From Desulfovibrio desulfuricans (GTDB lineage: Bacteria; Desulfobacterota; Desulfovibrionia; Desulfovibrionales; Desulfovibrionaceae), in assembly GCF_004801255.1 (NCBI RefSeq), contig NZ_CP036295.1:557001-621000 (forward strand): a DNA stretch of 64,000 nucleotides, in the 5' to 3' direction. Each line of letters opens with the position of its first letter. The stretch's first letter is position 1. The position numbers and the translations under genes were made by a program. The notes under the pieces are model-generated. The model ran no database searches. It was not told where the DNA came from and saw only the letters and a list, made by a program, of their open reading frames with translations. This document shows positions 48,941-57,789 of the stretch, in pieces.

Positions 48941-48972
48941 GAACCGCATCAAAACATGGAGTGAAAGGACTG

Positions 48973-49378
48973 ACTCTTGATTTTATCGATGAGTTGGACA
49001 ATGATATCAAGCGAACCCGAAGACTTGCTGTGCGTATGCAGGGTGGACAGGCGCAGAGACCGGCTATTGCAAGGGTGTTGTCCAGCGAGTCGGAGCTGAT
49101 TATTTTTGATGAAGCCACAAGCTCCATTGATATGGAGAATAAAAGGTACATTCACCACGCCACCCTGTCCTTGCGCCATAATGACCATGGTCATTATGGC
49201 GCATCAGTTAAGAGCCGTGGAAAACTGCTATTCCGTCATCTGTCTGGACAAAGGTCATATGCGTATGGCAGGAAGTGCAGATCATGTTCTGCCTGATTAT
49301 ACTGCGGCATTGTGCGGCAGCATAGAACAAGAATTACCCGGCGGGTTTGCCGGAACAGAAATAGAAAAGGATAGTTGA
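48973..49378 (+). pseudogene. ABC transporter ATPase remnant
   Basis: The C-terminal end of an ABC exporter ATPase: TLDFIDELDND, then RMQGGQAQRPAIARVLSSES (signature), ELIIFDEATSSIDMENKRYI (Walker B and D-loop), then after a frameshift near 49190 VIMAHQLRAVENCYSVICLD with the switch His. The Walker A half is absent. It resembles the C-terminal end of the intact ABC exporter at 59853-61649 but is not identical, so it is a relic of another exporter gene. Its last codon overlaps the legB start. Confidence 0.75.
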
Positions 49379-50385
49379 TGGCAACTCCTTTGAAAATTTT
49401 CGTCACTGGCGCTGATGGCTTCATAGGCTCCCACCTGTGCGAAAGACTTGTGCAACGAGGCTATACGGTCAAGGCGCTTACGCAATACAATTCATTCAAT
49501 TCTTGGGGTTGGCTCGATCATTCGCCGCTTGTGGGCGAGATGGAAATTTTTGCTGGTGATATCCGCGACCCCAATGGCATGCGCACTGCGGTGAAAGGCT
49601 GTGATGCCGTCCTGCATCTGGCGGCCCTTATTGCCATCCCCTATTCTTATCATTCGCCCGATGCTTATGTGGATACCAATATAAAGGGGACGCTCAACAT
49701 CCTTCAGGCTGCCCGTGACCTTGAGGTGGAACGCTGCATCCACACTTCCACCAGCGAAGTCTACGGCACCGCACAGTTTGTCCCCATTACCGAAGAGCAC
49801 CCCTTGCAGGGGCAATCGCCGTACTCTGCGACAAAAATCGCGGCGGATCAGCTTGTTCTGAGCTTTTATCGGTCTTTCGGCCAGCCGGTGAGCATTCTGC
49901 GGCCTTTCAATACCTACGGGCCGCGTCAGTCCGCGCGAGCGGTCATCCCCACCATCATCACGCAAATTGCCAACGGCGAGCGCCGCATCAAGCTGGGCAG
50001 CCTGCACCCCACCCGCGATTTTACCTATGTGACGGATACCGCCAACGCCTTTATTGCCATGCTGGAATGTCCGCTGCAAAATATTGTCGGTGAGGTGTTC
50101 AATGGCGGCTCCGGCTTTGAGGTCAGCATGGGGGACACCGCCCGCATGATTGCCCAGGTTATGGGAACGGATATTGAAATTGTTTGTGACGAACAGCGCC
50201 TGCGCCCCAAGAACAGCGAAGTGGAACGCCTGTGGGCTGACAATACGCGGCTGGCTTCGCTCACTGGCTGGAAGCCCGAGCATGGTGGCCTGGAAGGCTT
50301 CAGGCAAGGGCTTGAAAAAACCGTGCAGTGGTTTGCACAACCAGCCAATCTTGCCGGATACAAGAGTGGTATTTATAATGTCTGA
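49378..50385 (+). CDS. legB: NAD-dependent 4,6-dehydratase, LegB
   Basis: A 335-aa extended SDR enzyme. The NAD-binding motif TGADGFIGSH is near residue 9, the active-site Tyr-x3-Lys is YSATK near 147, and a STSEVYG block precedes it. In Campylobacter the LegB enzyme dehydrates GDP-GlcNAc at C4/C6 as the first committed step of legionaminic acid synthesis. The end LRPKNSEVERLWADNTRLAS is typical of this branch. It opens the leg/ptm operon, with AAGGA before the ATG, and ends 8 bp inside the legC start. Confidence 0.9.
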   Translation: MATPLKIFVTGADGFIGSHLCERLVQRGYTVKALTQYNSFNSWGWLDHSPLVGEMEIFAGDIRDPNGMRTAVKGCDAVLHLAALIAIPYSYHSPDAYVDTNIKGTLNILQAARDLEVERCIHTSTSEVYGTAQFVPITEEHPLQGQSPYSATKIAADQLVLSFYRSFGQPVSILRPFNTYGPRQSARAVIPTIITQIANGERRIKLGSLHPTRDFTYVTDTANAFIAMLECPLQNIVGEVFNGGSGFEVSMGDTARMIAQVMGTDIEIVCDEQRLRPKNSEVERLWADNTRLASLTGWKPEHGGLEGFRQGLEKTVQWFAQPANLAGYKSGIYNV

Positions 50386-51565
50386 TAACAATCAGCGAGA
50401 TCAACCAAGCATGCCTGCAGCTGATTCTTTTGCGCAGTTGCTGGCTGATATCCGCCAGATCAACGGCATGCCCCAGGGCTATCTGCCCCTGCACGCTCCG
50501 GTTTTTCGTGGAGCCGAAAGGGAATATGTGCTGGACGCCATCGACTCCACTTATGTTTCATCTGTTGGGGCCTATGTGGACCGTTTTGAGCGGATGCTCG
50601 AAGAAGCCACGGGGGCCGCGCGCGCCGTGGTCTGCGTCAATGGCACGGCGGCCTTGGAGATGTGTCTGATTCTGGCGGGCGTCAAGACCGGCGATCTCGT
50701 GCTGACACAGGCGATTTCCTTTGTTGCCACGGTCAATGCTGCGGCGCACCTGGGGGCGGAGCCGGTATTTCTTGATATTGACCCGGACACGCTTGGTCTT
50801 AGCCCGAAAGCCTTGTCGGCCTTTCTTCAGGCATACTGCGAGCCTGCCTCGGGCGGCTGCCGTCACAAGGCCACGGGAAAACGCGTGGCGGCCTGCGTGC
50901 CCATGCATACCTTTGGTTTGCCTTGTCGTATTGAAAGCCTAGCGGAAATTTGCGAGGCTTGGGGCATCCCGTTGGTGGAGGACGCAGCAGAGGCCGTGGG
51001 CAGTACCGTCAGCGGGCGTCATTGCGGCACATTCGGCATCTTGGGGGCGCTTTCCTTCAATGGTAACAAAATTATCACCACGGGCGGCGGCGGGGCCATC
51101 CTGACCAATGATACGGAGCTTGGAAAAAGGGCCAAACACTTGACCACCACGGCCAAGGTGCCGCACAAATGGCTATACCAGCACGACCATGTGGGCTGGA
51201 ATTTTCGTATGCCCAACCTGAATGCGGCCATGGGCTGCGCGCAACTGGAAATGTTGCCAGATTTTTTACAAGAAAAACGTGCCCGGGCAGCCGCCTATGC
51301 CCAGCTTTTCGCCAACAGTGACTGGCAGTTTATACCAGAAACAGAAGGCAGCGTGAGTAACTACTGGCTCTGTGCCGTACTTGCCCGTAACCGCGCGGAG
51401 CGCGATGCCTTTCTTGAAGCCAGCAATGCCGCGGGGGTTATGACGCGTCCGGTGTGGGAGCCCTTGCACACCCTGCCCATGTACAGAGGCTGCATGCAAG
51501 ATGCCCTTGCTGTGACCACTGAAATTTCTGACAGGTTGGTCAATCTGCCCAGTGGAGTGTCTTGA
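50378..51565 (+). CDS. legC: PLP aminotransferase, LegC
   Basis: A 395-aa DegT/DnrJ/EryC1 aminotransferase. The family blocks are present: VNGTAALEMCLILAGVKTGD, LVEDAAEAVGSTVSGRHCGT and LSFNGNKIITTGGGGAILTN with the PLP Lys in NGNKIIT, and WNFRMPNLNAAMGCAQLE. It would aminate the 4-keto-sugar made by LegB. The ATG at 50378 lies eight bases before the legB stop. The final codons overlap the following acetyltransferase gene (TGATG). Confidence 0.92.
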   Translation: MSDNNQRDQPSMPAADSFAQLLADIRQINGMPQGYLPLHAPVFRGAEREYVLDAIDSTYVSSVGAYVDRFERMLEEATGAARAVVCVNGTAALEMCLILAGVKTGDLVLTQAISFVATVNAAAHLGAEPVFLDIDPDTLGLSPKALSAFLQAYCEPASGGCRHKATGKRVAACVPMHTFGLPCRIESLAEICEAWGIPLVEDAAEAVGSTVSGRHCGTFGILGALSFNGNKIITTGGGGAILTNDTELGKRAKHLTTTAKVPHKWLYQHDHVGWNFRMPNLNAAMGCAQLEMLPDFLQEKRARAAAYAQLFANSDWQFIPETEGSVSNYWLCAVLARNRAERDAFLEASNAAGVMTRPVWEPLHTLPMYRGCMQDALAVTTEISDRLVNLPSGVS

Positions 51566-52242
51566 TGGAAGAACATAAGAAGCCTTTGAGGCATGGTTGC
51601 CAAGACATGGGAAACTTGGACAGCCAGTGCATATCCTTTCTCAAAAGGCAGCTTGCTCTGCTTTACGACATATCAGAAATTGAAGAAAAATTGTTACGTA
51701 AATATTCGCCGATAACCTTGGCTGAAGCCTGTGCCTGTGTTGCTGGCTATAAAAGAAAAATCATTCCTTCCATACTGCACGCTTCATTTATGTGTATATA
51801 CACGCATAATATGAGAAAATATTTATGCAATACGGATTTGTTCGACGCACTGTATGTGGTTTGCCGGAGCGTGTTTTCTGTTGATATGTATGGTGCGTCC
51901 CTCCCGCCGCATGTATTTTTTGAACATCCATTGGGAACTGTTATTGGGCGGGCTGCGTTGGGAGATTTTTTAACAGTATTTCAGGGCGTCACTATTGGCG
52001 GGAGTATTGATGCCGCAGAAGAACGGCAATACCCGACCATTGGGAAAAATGTTATCCTGTATGCGCACAGCGCGGTGATTGGCCAGTGCGTTGTTGGAAA
52101 CAATGTCGTGCTTGGATCTGGGGCTCGGGTTATTAATTCTGATATTCCAGACAATTCGCTGGTATTTGGCGTCTCGCCCAATCTGGTGATAAAAAGATTA
52201 CATCAAGAGCGGTATAGCCAGTTGTCACCATTCACTGCTTAG
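51565..52242 (+). CDS. Serine-acetyltransferase-like left-handed beta-helix acetyltransferase
   Basis: A 225-aa CysE-like protein. The last 110 residues have the hexapeptide beta-helix of serine O-acetyltransferases (FFEHPLGTVIGRAALGDFLT, GVTIGGSIDAAEERQYPTIG, AVIGQCVVGNNVVLGSGARV, NSDIPDNSLVFGVSP) with the catalytic His-like residue in FFEHP. The N-terminal part is helical. In a sugar operon it probably acetylates a sugar or a serine side group. A dedicated N-acetyltransferase (the next gene) already fits the LegH role, so this one may add an O-acetyl group. Confidence 0.78.
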   Translation: MEEHKKPLRHGCQDMGNLDSQCISFLKRQLALLYDISEIEEKLLRKYSPITLAEACACVAGYKRKIIPSILHASFMCIYTHNMRKYLCNTDLFDALYVVCRSVFSVDMYGASLPPHVFFEHPLGTVIGRAALGDFLTVFQGVTIGGSIDAAEERQYPTIGKNVILYAHSAVIGQCVVGNNVVLGSGARVINSDIPDNSLVFGVSPNLVIKRLHQERYSQLSPFTA

Positions 52243-52311
52243 GGTGATGTACTGTTGGCAGACATGTTGCCCGGTGTAACCTACAACAATGCTCGCTGTT
52301 ACTAAAACGCC

Positions 52312-52956
52312 ATGGATAACATTATAAGTGAAATTTTCGCGCCCATCCTGCTTGTCGGTGGGGGAGGGCATTGCCGGGCGGTTATTGATGTGCTGGAGTC
52401 GGCCAATATGGAGATTGCGGGCATTGTACACGGGCTTGAATGTCCCCTCAATCCGGTGCTTGGGTATTCTGCCCTCGGGCGCGATGCAGATCTGCCAGAG
52501 TTGCGTTTGCGGTTTTCCCGCGCGGTTATCACTGTGGGCCAAATAAAAAGCTCAACCCCCAGGCAGAATCTTTTTTTCAAGCTACGCGGCATGGGTTTTG
52601 AACTGCCTTCAGTGGTTTCCCCTTCTGCACATGTGTCGAGGCACGCATCCATGGGCGCTGGTAATGTTGTCATGCACATGGCGCTTATCAACGCGGGAGC
52701 CTCTTTGGCTGATAATTGCATTATCAATTCAAAGAGCCTTGTTGAGCATGACTGTTCCATCGCATCTCACTGCCATATCGCAATTGGAGCAATCCTTTGC
52801 GGTGGTGTCAGTGTTGGTAGCGGTTCCTTTATTGGTGCTGGTGCCGTCATTCGACAAAATGTACGCATTGGAAAAAACGTCATTATCGGATGTGGTGCCA
52901 ACGTGCATGCCGATATCCCTGATAATGCCATTATCAGGGGGAAAAAAGATGTCTAG
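52312..52956 (+). CDS. NeuD/PglD-like acetyltransferase (LegH role)
   Basis: A 214-aa protein with an N-terminal nucleotide-binding fold (PILLVGGGGHCRAVIDVLES) and a C-terminal hexapeptide beta-helix (MGAGNVVMHMALINAGASLA, AIGAILCGGVSVGSGSFIGA). NeuD/PglD-type enzymes acetylate a 4-amino sugar, the step between LegC and the LegG hydrolysing epimerase, which fits its place in the operon. No obvious ribosome binding site precedes the ATG, and there is a 69-bp gap from the previous gene. Confidence 0.8.
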   Translation: MDNIISEIFAPILLVGGGGHCRAVIDVLESANMEIAGIVHGLECPLNPVLGYSALGRDADLPELRLRFSRAVITVGQIKSSTPRQNLFFKLRGMGFELPSVVSPSAHVSRHASMGAGNVVMHMALINAGASLADNCIINSKSLVEHDCSIASHCHIAIGAILCGGVSVGSGSFIGAGAVIRQNVRIGKNVIIGCGANVHADIPDNAIIRGKKDV

Positions 52957-53962
52957 ATGCCACATCATTGCCGAGGCCGGCGTCAACCACAACGGTAGCC
53001 TTGACTTGGCTCTGCGACTTGTAGACGCGGCGGCGGCGGCAGGGGCGAATGTGGTAAAATTTCAGACGTTCAGAGCCTCCTGTCTGGCTTCTTGCAACGC
53101 ACCCAAAGCCCTGTACCAGCAGGCAACAACAGATGCTGACGTATCCCAGCTTGAAATGCTGCGCAGGCTCGAATTGAGCGAGGACGATCATCGGCAGCTT
53201 ATGAGCTACTGCCAGCAACAGGGCATCGCATTTTTGTCCACGCCATTCGACTTCCCTTCTATTGATTTTCTCGCCTATCTAGGGATGTCCGTCTTCAAAA
53301 TTCCTTCTGGCGAAATTACCAACCTGCCCTACCTGCGCAAAGTTGGCAGCTTGGGAAAAGACATCATCCTTTCCACAGGCATGAGCACCATTGGAGAAGT
53401 GGCCGATGCCATGCGCATTCTGGAGGCGGCAGGCACCCCCCGCGCTCGCATCACTTTGCTGCATTGCACCACCCAGTATCCTGCTCCCCTGGACTCGGTG
53501 AATCTGCGCGCCATGCTGACCCTGCGCGAGGGTTTTCCGGGTGTCGCGGGCGTGGGCTATTCCGACCACACGCAAGGCATTGAAGTGCCGTTGGCGGCGG
53601 TGGCCTTGGGCGCAACGGTCATTGAAAAGCATTTTACTCTGGACAAAAATATGGAAGGCCCGGATCACAAGGCCAGCCTGGAGCCTGACGAACTGCGGGC
53701 TATGGTCGCGGGCATCCGCAGGGTGGAACGTGCCATGGGCGATGGAGTCAAGGCCCCGGCACAGGCAGAAATCCTCAACATGGCTGTGGCGCGCAAGAGC
53801 CTTGTGGCGGCGCGGCCCATCAAAAAAGGGGACCTGCTCAATGAAGAAAACATGACCGTCAAGCGCCCTGGCAACGGCATTTCTCCCATGCGATGGGACG
53901 AATTTGTTGGCAAGGTTGCAACGCGTGACTATGCCGAGGATGAACTGCTGTGCGAACCATAG
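52949..53962 (+). CDS. legI: Legionaminic acid synthase, LegI (NeuB family)
   Basis: A 337-aa sialic-acid-type synthase that condenses the amino sugar with phosphoenolpyruvate. Family motifs: IIAEAGVNHNGSLDLALRLV, AGANVVKFQTFRASCLAS, FKIPSGEITNLPYLRKV, TGMSTIGEVADAM, LHCTTQYPAPLDSVNLRA and YSDHTQGIEVPLAAVALGAT. The C-terminal 60 residues form an antifreeze-like (SAF) lid (SLVAARPIKKGDLLNEENMT). It overlaps both neighbours by eight and thirteen bases. Confidence 0.93.
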   Translation: MSRCHIIAEAGVNHNGSLDLALRLVDAAAAAGANVVKFQTFRASCLASCNAPKALYQQATTDADVSQLEMLRRLELSEDDHRQLMSYCQQQGIAFLSTPFDFPSIDFLAYLGMSVFKIPSGEITNLPYLRKVGSLGKDIILSTGMSTIGEVADAMRILEAAGTPRARITLLHCTTQYPAPLDSVNLRAMLTLREGFPGVAGVGYSDHTQGIEVPLAAVALGATVIEKHFTLDKNMEGPDHKASLEPDELRAMVAGIRRVERAMGDGVKAPAQAEILNMAVARKSLVAARPIKKGDLLNEENMTVKRPGNGISPMRWDEFVGKVATRDYAEDELLCEP

Positions 53963-55113
53963 CCGTTTTTACGGCAACACGGGCGGAATACGGCCTGCTA
54001 CGCCCCTTGCTGCTGTGCCTGCGCGAAGGCCGCCAGTGTCGCTTGCAACTGATTGTGAGCGGGACGCATTTGTCCCATGCCCACGGCTACACACTGACGG
54101 AAATACGCAGTGACGGCTTTGAGCCAGACGTCATGGTTCCCCTAAACTTTTCAAAGGACTCCCCCGAACATCTTTGCGGCGCATTGGGTACAATGATTGC
54201 GGAAACCGGTGCGGCTCTCACACGCCTGCAACCTGACCTTCTTGTTTTGCTGGGCGACAGGTACGAATGCCTTGGCGCGGCCACTGCCGCCGCCATGATG
54301 CAGGTACCTGTGGCGCACATTCACGGCGGCGAAATCACCCGTGGAGCCATGGATGACAATTTTCGCCACGCGGTGACAAAGCTGGCTCACCTGCACTTCA
54401 CTTCTTGCGAACAGTACCGCCAGCGTGTCATCCAACTGGGTGAACAGCCCCAGTGCGTGTGGAATGTGGGTGCACTGGGCGTGGAAAACGCACTTTCACT
54501 CCCTCTGCTGGACGAAGCTTCCGTCCGGGAGTATTTGCGCCTTGAAGCAGGTCGTCCGTATTTTTTGTGTACTTTCCATCCCGTGACGCTGGAGCCGGGG
54601 CAAGAGGAAACGCAGTGGCTGGAGGTGCAACAGGCGTTGGAAAGGTATGTGGACCATGCGGTTATCGTCACTGGCGCCAATGCCGACCCCGGCGGGGGGC
54701 TGATCAACCGCTTGCTGGAGGAATGGAGTCAGCAACAGCCTGAGCGGGTGCGGTTGTTTACCTCTCTGGGGGTGCTGCGTTATCTTTCCGCCGCAAAATA
54801 TGCCGCCTGCGTGGTGGGAAATTCTTCCAGCGGTGTCGTGGAGATCCCTTCTCTGGGTACACCGGTGGTCAATATCGGCGACCGGCAGCAGGGGCGTATT
54901 GCTTCATCGGCTGTTTTGCACTGCCCATCACAGGCGGGCGATATCGTCACAACCATGGCAAGGGCTCTGACTCTGCAATTTCGGGAATACGCACGTATTA
55001 CGCCTAATCCCTACGAAAAAAACGGAACCAGTGCCGCGATTGCCGAAATATTGCTAACTTTCCCCCTTGAAAGTATACTTAAAAAAGTATTTTACGACAT
55101 TGCGAGGTACTGA
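53950..55113 (+). CDS. legG: Hydrolysing nucleotide-sugar 2-epimerase, LegG/NeuC
   Basis: A 387-aa GT-B-fold hydrolysing epimerase that removes the nucleotide and inverts C2, giving the substrate for LegI. Diagnostic blocks: TATRAEYGLLRPLLLCLREG, LVVLGDRYE-like LLVLLGDRYECLGAATAAAM, VAHIHGGEITRGAMDDNFRH, and VGNSSSGVVEIPSLGTPVVN. A GTG start at 53950, with GAGGA upstream, lies 13 bases inside legI. The next gene starts at its TGA (TGATG). Confidence 0.92.
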   Translation: MRTIAVFTATRAEYGLLRPLLLCLREGRQCRLQLIVSGTHLSHAHGYTLTEIRSDGFEPDVMVPLNFSKDSPEHLCGALGTMIAETGAALTRLQPDLLVLLGDRYECLGAATAAAMMQVPVAHIHGGEITRGAMDDNFRHAVTKLAHLHFTSCEQYRQRVIQLGEQPQCVWNVGALGVENALSLPLLDEASVREYLRLEAGRPYFLCTFHPVTLEPGQEETQWLEVQQALERYVDHAVIVTGANADPGGGLINRLLEEWSQQQPERVRLFTSLGVLRYLSAAKYAACVVGNSSSGVVEIPSLGTPVVNIGDRQQGRIASSAVLHCPSQAGDIVTTMARALTLQFREYARITPNPYEKNGTSAAIAEILLTFPLESILKKVFYDIARY

Positions 55114-56144
55114 TGATCTGGAAGGAGTTGCGCCTTTACCCCGAGCAATCTGTGCGGGACGCGCTCACACTTATTAACAGTACTGGAGAGCAGTTCGCCC
55201 TTGTAACCAATACTGAAGACAAACTCGTTGGCGTTGTCACCGATGGAAATGTCCGTCGTGGACTTTTGGCGGGCATATCGTTGGAAAGCCCCGTCCACAC
55301 GCTCATGCAACCATCTCCCCACGTTGTGGATACCACCACATCCGCAGTGCAGGCCCTGTATTTGATGGAAACAGCATCCCTTACCCACCTGCCGGTACTG
55401 GGAGACGATGGCACTGTGCGCCATGTCTGGAGCCTGAAAAGCCTGAAGGGGGTAACCCCACTTCCCAATAGCGTGGTGCTTATGGCTGGAGGCTTGGGAA
55501 CGCGGTTGGGCGAGCTGACCCAAAACTGCCCCAAGCCCATGCTTGACGTCGCGGGGAAGCCGATTCTGCAGATTGTTCTTGAAAATTTTATCAATGTGGG
55601 CTTTCGCAATTTTTTCCTGGCGGTGAACTATCTGTCGGAGATAATCATTGACTATTTTGGCGATGGTTCACGCTTCGGCTGCCAGATTCAATATCTGCGC
55701 GAACCCAAACGTATGGGTACGGCGGGCGCGCTCTCGCTGTTGCCGCCCCAGACAATGCCGTTTCTTGTCGCCAACGCCGATATTTTGACACACCTCAATA
55801 TGCGCTGTTTGATACATGAGCATCAGGCCCACGACAATTCGGCAACCATGGTAGTCAGAAAACACTCCGTACAGATCGCTTATGGCGTTGTCGAAAACGA
55901 TGGAAAGGGCAATCTCACAGGCATCAAAGAAAAACCTGTTTTCAATGTTCATATCAGTGCTGGCATTTATGCGCTGTCGCCTGCCGTCTTGCCCATGATT
56001 CCCTCCAATACGTTTTTTGATATGCCGGATTTGTTCCAGGAACTTTTGCGGGCGGGCCAGTGCCCCAGAATTATGGAAACAGACGACTACTGGCTGGATA
56101 TAGGGCAGTTGCCCGACTACAAGCGCGCGCAAGACGAGTTTTGA
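55113..56144 (+). CDS. ptmE: CBS-domain nucleotidyltransferase, PtmE
   Basis: The 343-aa product joins two N-terminal CBS motifs (residues about 1-110, with VVTDGNVRRGLLAG and SLTHLPVLGDDG) to a sugar-phosphate nucleotidyltransferase whose signature LMAGGLGTRLGELTQNCPKP MLDVAGKP begins near residue 122. FLVANADILTHLN holds the metal-binding Asp. In Campylobacter PtmE makes GDP-GlcNAc for the legionaminic acid pathway, which fits the LegB enzyme two steps away. The CBS pair may sense a nucleotide. Confidence 0.88.
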   Translation: MIWKELRLYPEQSVRDALTLINSTGEQFALVTNTEDKLVGVVTDGNVRRGLLAGISLESPVHTLMQPSPHVVDTTTSAVQALYLMETASLTHLPVLGDDGTVRHVWSLKSLKGVTPLPNSVVLMAGGLGTRLGELTQNCPKPMLDVAGKPILQIVLENFINVGFRNFFLAVNYLSEIIIDYFGDGSRFGCQIQYLREPKRMGTAGALSLLPPQTMPFLVANADILTHLNMRCLIHEHQAHDNSATMVVRKHSVQIAYGVVENDGKGNLTGIKEKPVFNVHISAGIYALSPAVLPMIPSNTFFDMPDLFQELLRAGQCPRIMETDDYWLDIGQLPDYKRAQDEF

Positions 56145-56149
56145 CCGGC

Positions 56150-57088
56150 ATGACAAATCCAACTGTTCTTGTATGGGGGCACGGCTCTATTGGCGCGCGG
56201 CATGCCCGGCTTGCCGACGAGCTTGGGGCTTCCGTTATCTGCGTGAGCTCGCGTGACGGTCTGCCGTTTCCTTCTGTCAGGCGACTGTGCGACCTGCCGG
56301 GAGGCTTTGTTCCGGAAGTGGTCGTTGTGGCGACTCCCACCGCATTGCATGCGGAACACTTGCGTATGGCCTGCAGCCTTGGGGCTCGGCTGGTATTGGT
56401 TGAAAAACCCCTTGTGTCCACCACTGCGGAAATCGGTTCCTGGCTGACGCAGGAACAGCGGCAGAGAATTGCTGTTGCGTACAACCTGCGCTTTCACCCC
56501 GCAGTTCAGCGTTTGCGGGCGCTTTTAGAAGGGAAACGGCTCTTGGCCTTGCACCTGCATGTGGGGCAGTACCTGCCTTCCTGGCGTCCTGGTCAGGATT
56601 ACCGCCAAAGCTATTCCTCCTCCCGGCAGCTTGGCGGCGGCGTGCTGCGCGACCTCTCCCACGAACTGGATCTGGCCTGCATGCTTGCCGGTCCATGGAA
56701 CCGCGTTGCGGCCCTGAGCGGCCGCGTTTCTCATCTGCAAATCGAAAGTGAGGATTCGGTGACGGTTTTGGCTGAGCACGCGGGCTGCCCGCAGGTGAGC
56801 ATTCACCTCGACTATCTGCAGACTCCCGCGAGGCGTGAAATTGTGGCCGTGCTGGAAGACGGCGGCGTAAGCTTGAACCTGCTGAATGGCAGGCTAGGTT
56901 ATGACGGAAAGGAAGAGTTGTACCAATGTGAAAGGGACACTGCCTACCGTGGTCAGATGCAGGCTGCTCTTTCTGAAAAAACAGAGTTTTTGTGTTCATT
57001 TTCCCAAGGGCTTGACGTGGTGTCTTACATTGACGCCATTGAAGCGGCCGTAGCAAGGCAGGAGTGGGTATGGCGCGCCAACCAGTAG
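56150..57088 (+). CDS. ptmF: Gfo/Idh/MocA-type oxidoreductase, PtmF
   Basis: A 312-aa NAD(P)-dependent oxidoreductase. The Rossmann start TVLVWGHGSIGARHARLADE and the substrate part ARLVLVEKPLVSTTAEIGSW with the EKP lysine match Gfo/Idh/MocA proteins, followed by VLRDLSHELDLACMLAGPWN. PtmF proteins of this group accompany legionaminic acid genes in Campylobacter, where they are linked to supplying the amino sugar; the exact reaction is not clear to me. The ATG at 56150 lies 5 bp after the ptmE stop. Confidence 0.85.
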   Translation: MTNPTVLVWGHGSIGARHARLADELGASVICVSSRDGLPFPSVRRLCDLPGGFVPEVVVVATPTALHAEHLRMACSLGARLVLVEKPLVSTTAEIGSWLTQEQRQRIAVAYNLRFHPAVQRLRALLEGKRLLALHLHVGQYLPSWRPGQDYRQSYSSSRQLGGGVLRDLSHELDLACMLAGPWNRVAALSGRVSHLQIESEDSVTVLAEHAGCPQVSIHLDYLQTPARREIVAVLEDGGVSLNLLNGRLGYDGKEELYQCERDTAYRGQMQAALSEKTEFLCSFSQGLDVVSYIDAIEAAVARQEWVWRANQ

Positions 57089-57789
57089 TTTATGCCTTTA
57101 TTTTCGCACGGGGTGGCTCCAAGGGGGTGCCTCGTAAAAATATCCGTTTGCTCGGCGGCAAGCCGCTTATTGCCCACGCGATTGAGACCGCCAGTCAGAT
57201 TGCCGCAGTACAGCGTATTATCGTGTCTACGGACGACGCGGAGATCGCGGAGGTGGCCCGGCAGTGGGGGGCGGAAACTCCCTTTATGCGCCCGCCGGAA
57301 CTGGCCAGCGACACAAGCCCGGAATGGGAAGCCTGGCGGCACGCCCTGCGGCAGGTTGGCTGCACCGAGCAGGGCGGTCCGTGCGACGTCTTTTTATCAT
57401 TGCCTGCCACAGCGCCCCTGCGCAGCGTGGCGGATGTGGAGCGCTGTCTTGCCGTGTTCCACGAAACCGGCTGCGATGCGGTTATCACCACCACGCTGGC
57501 TGCGCGGCACCCCATGTTCAACATGGTTCGGCAAGAGGAGACGGGGCTAGTTCGCCTTGCCATGGGCGCACCTGCAGGCTACAGTCGGCGCCAAGACGCC
57601 CCGCAACTTTTTGATATAACCACAGCAGCCTATGTGGTGCGTCCCCAGTTTATTTTGACGGGAAACAGGCTGATGGATGGGTGTGTGCGTCAGGTGGTTC
57701 TGCCGCGTGAACGCGCTGTGGATATTGATGATGAAACAGATTTAGCGTTTGCGGAGTTTTTGTTCGCACGCCAACAGGTACATAAATAA
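57070..57789 (+). CDS. legF: CMP-legionaminic acid synthetase, LegF (NeuA family)
   Basis: A 239-aa cytidylyltransferase that activates the nine-carbon acid. The N-terminal motif AFIFARGGSKGVPRKNIRLL (Arg/Gly-rich P-loop-like CTP site), DVFLSLPATAPLRSVADVER and the late ERAVDIDDETDLAFAEFLFA are the family signatures. The ATG at 57070 has AGGAG upstream; a GTG two codons earlier is less likely. It overlaps ptmF by 19 bases and ptmA by one (TAATG). Confidence 0.92.
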   Translation: MARQPVVYAFIFARGGSKGVPRKNIRLLGGKPLIAHAIETASQIAAVQRIIVSTDDAEIAEVARQWGAETPFMRPPELASDTSPEWEAWRHALRQVGCTEQGGPCDVFLSLPATAPLRSVADVERCLAVFHETGCDAVITTTLAARHPMFNMVRQEETGLVRLAMGAPAGYSRRQDAPQLFDITTAAYVVRPQFILTGNRLMDGCVRQVVLPRERAVDIDDETDLAFAEFLFARQQVHK

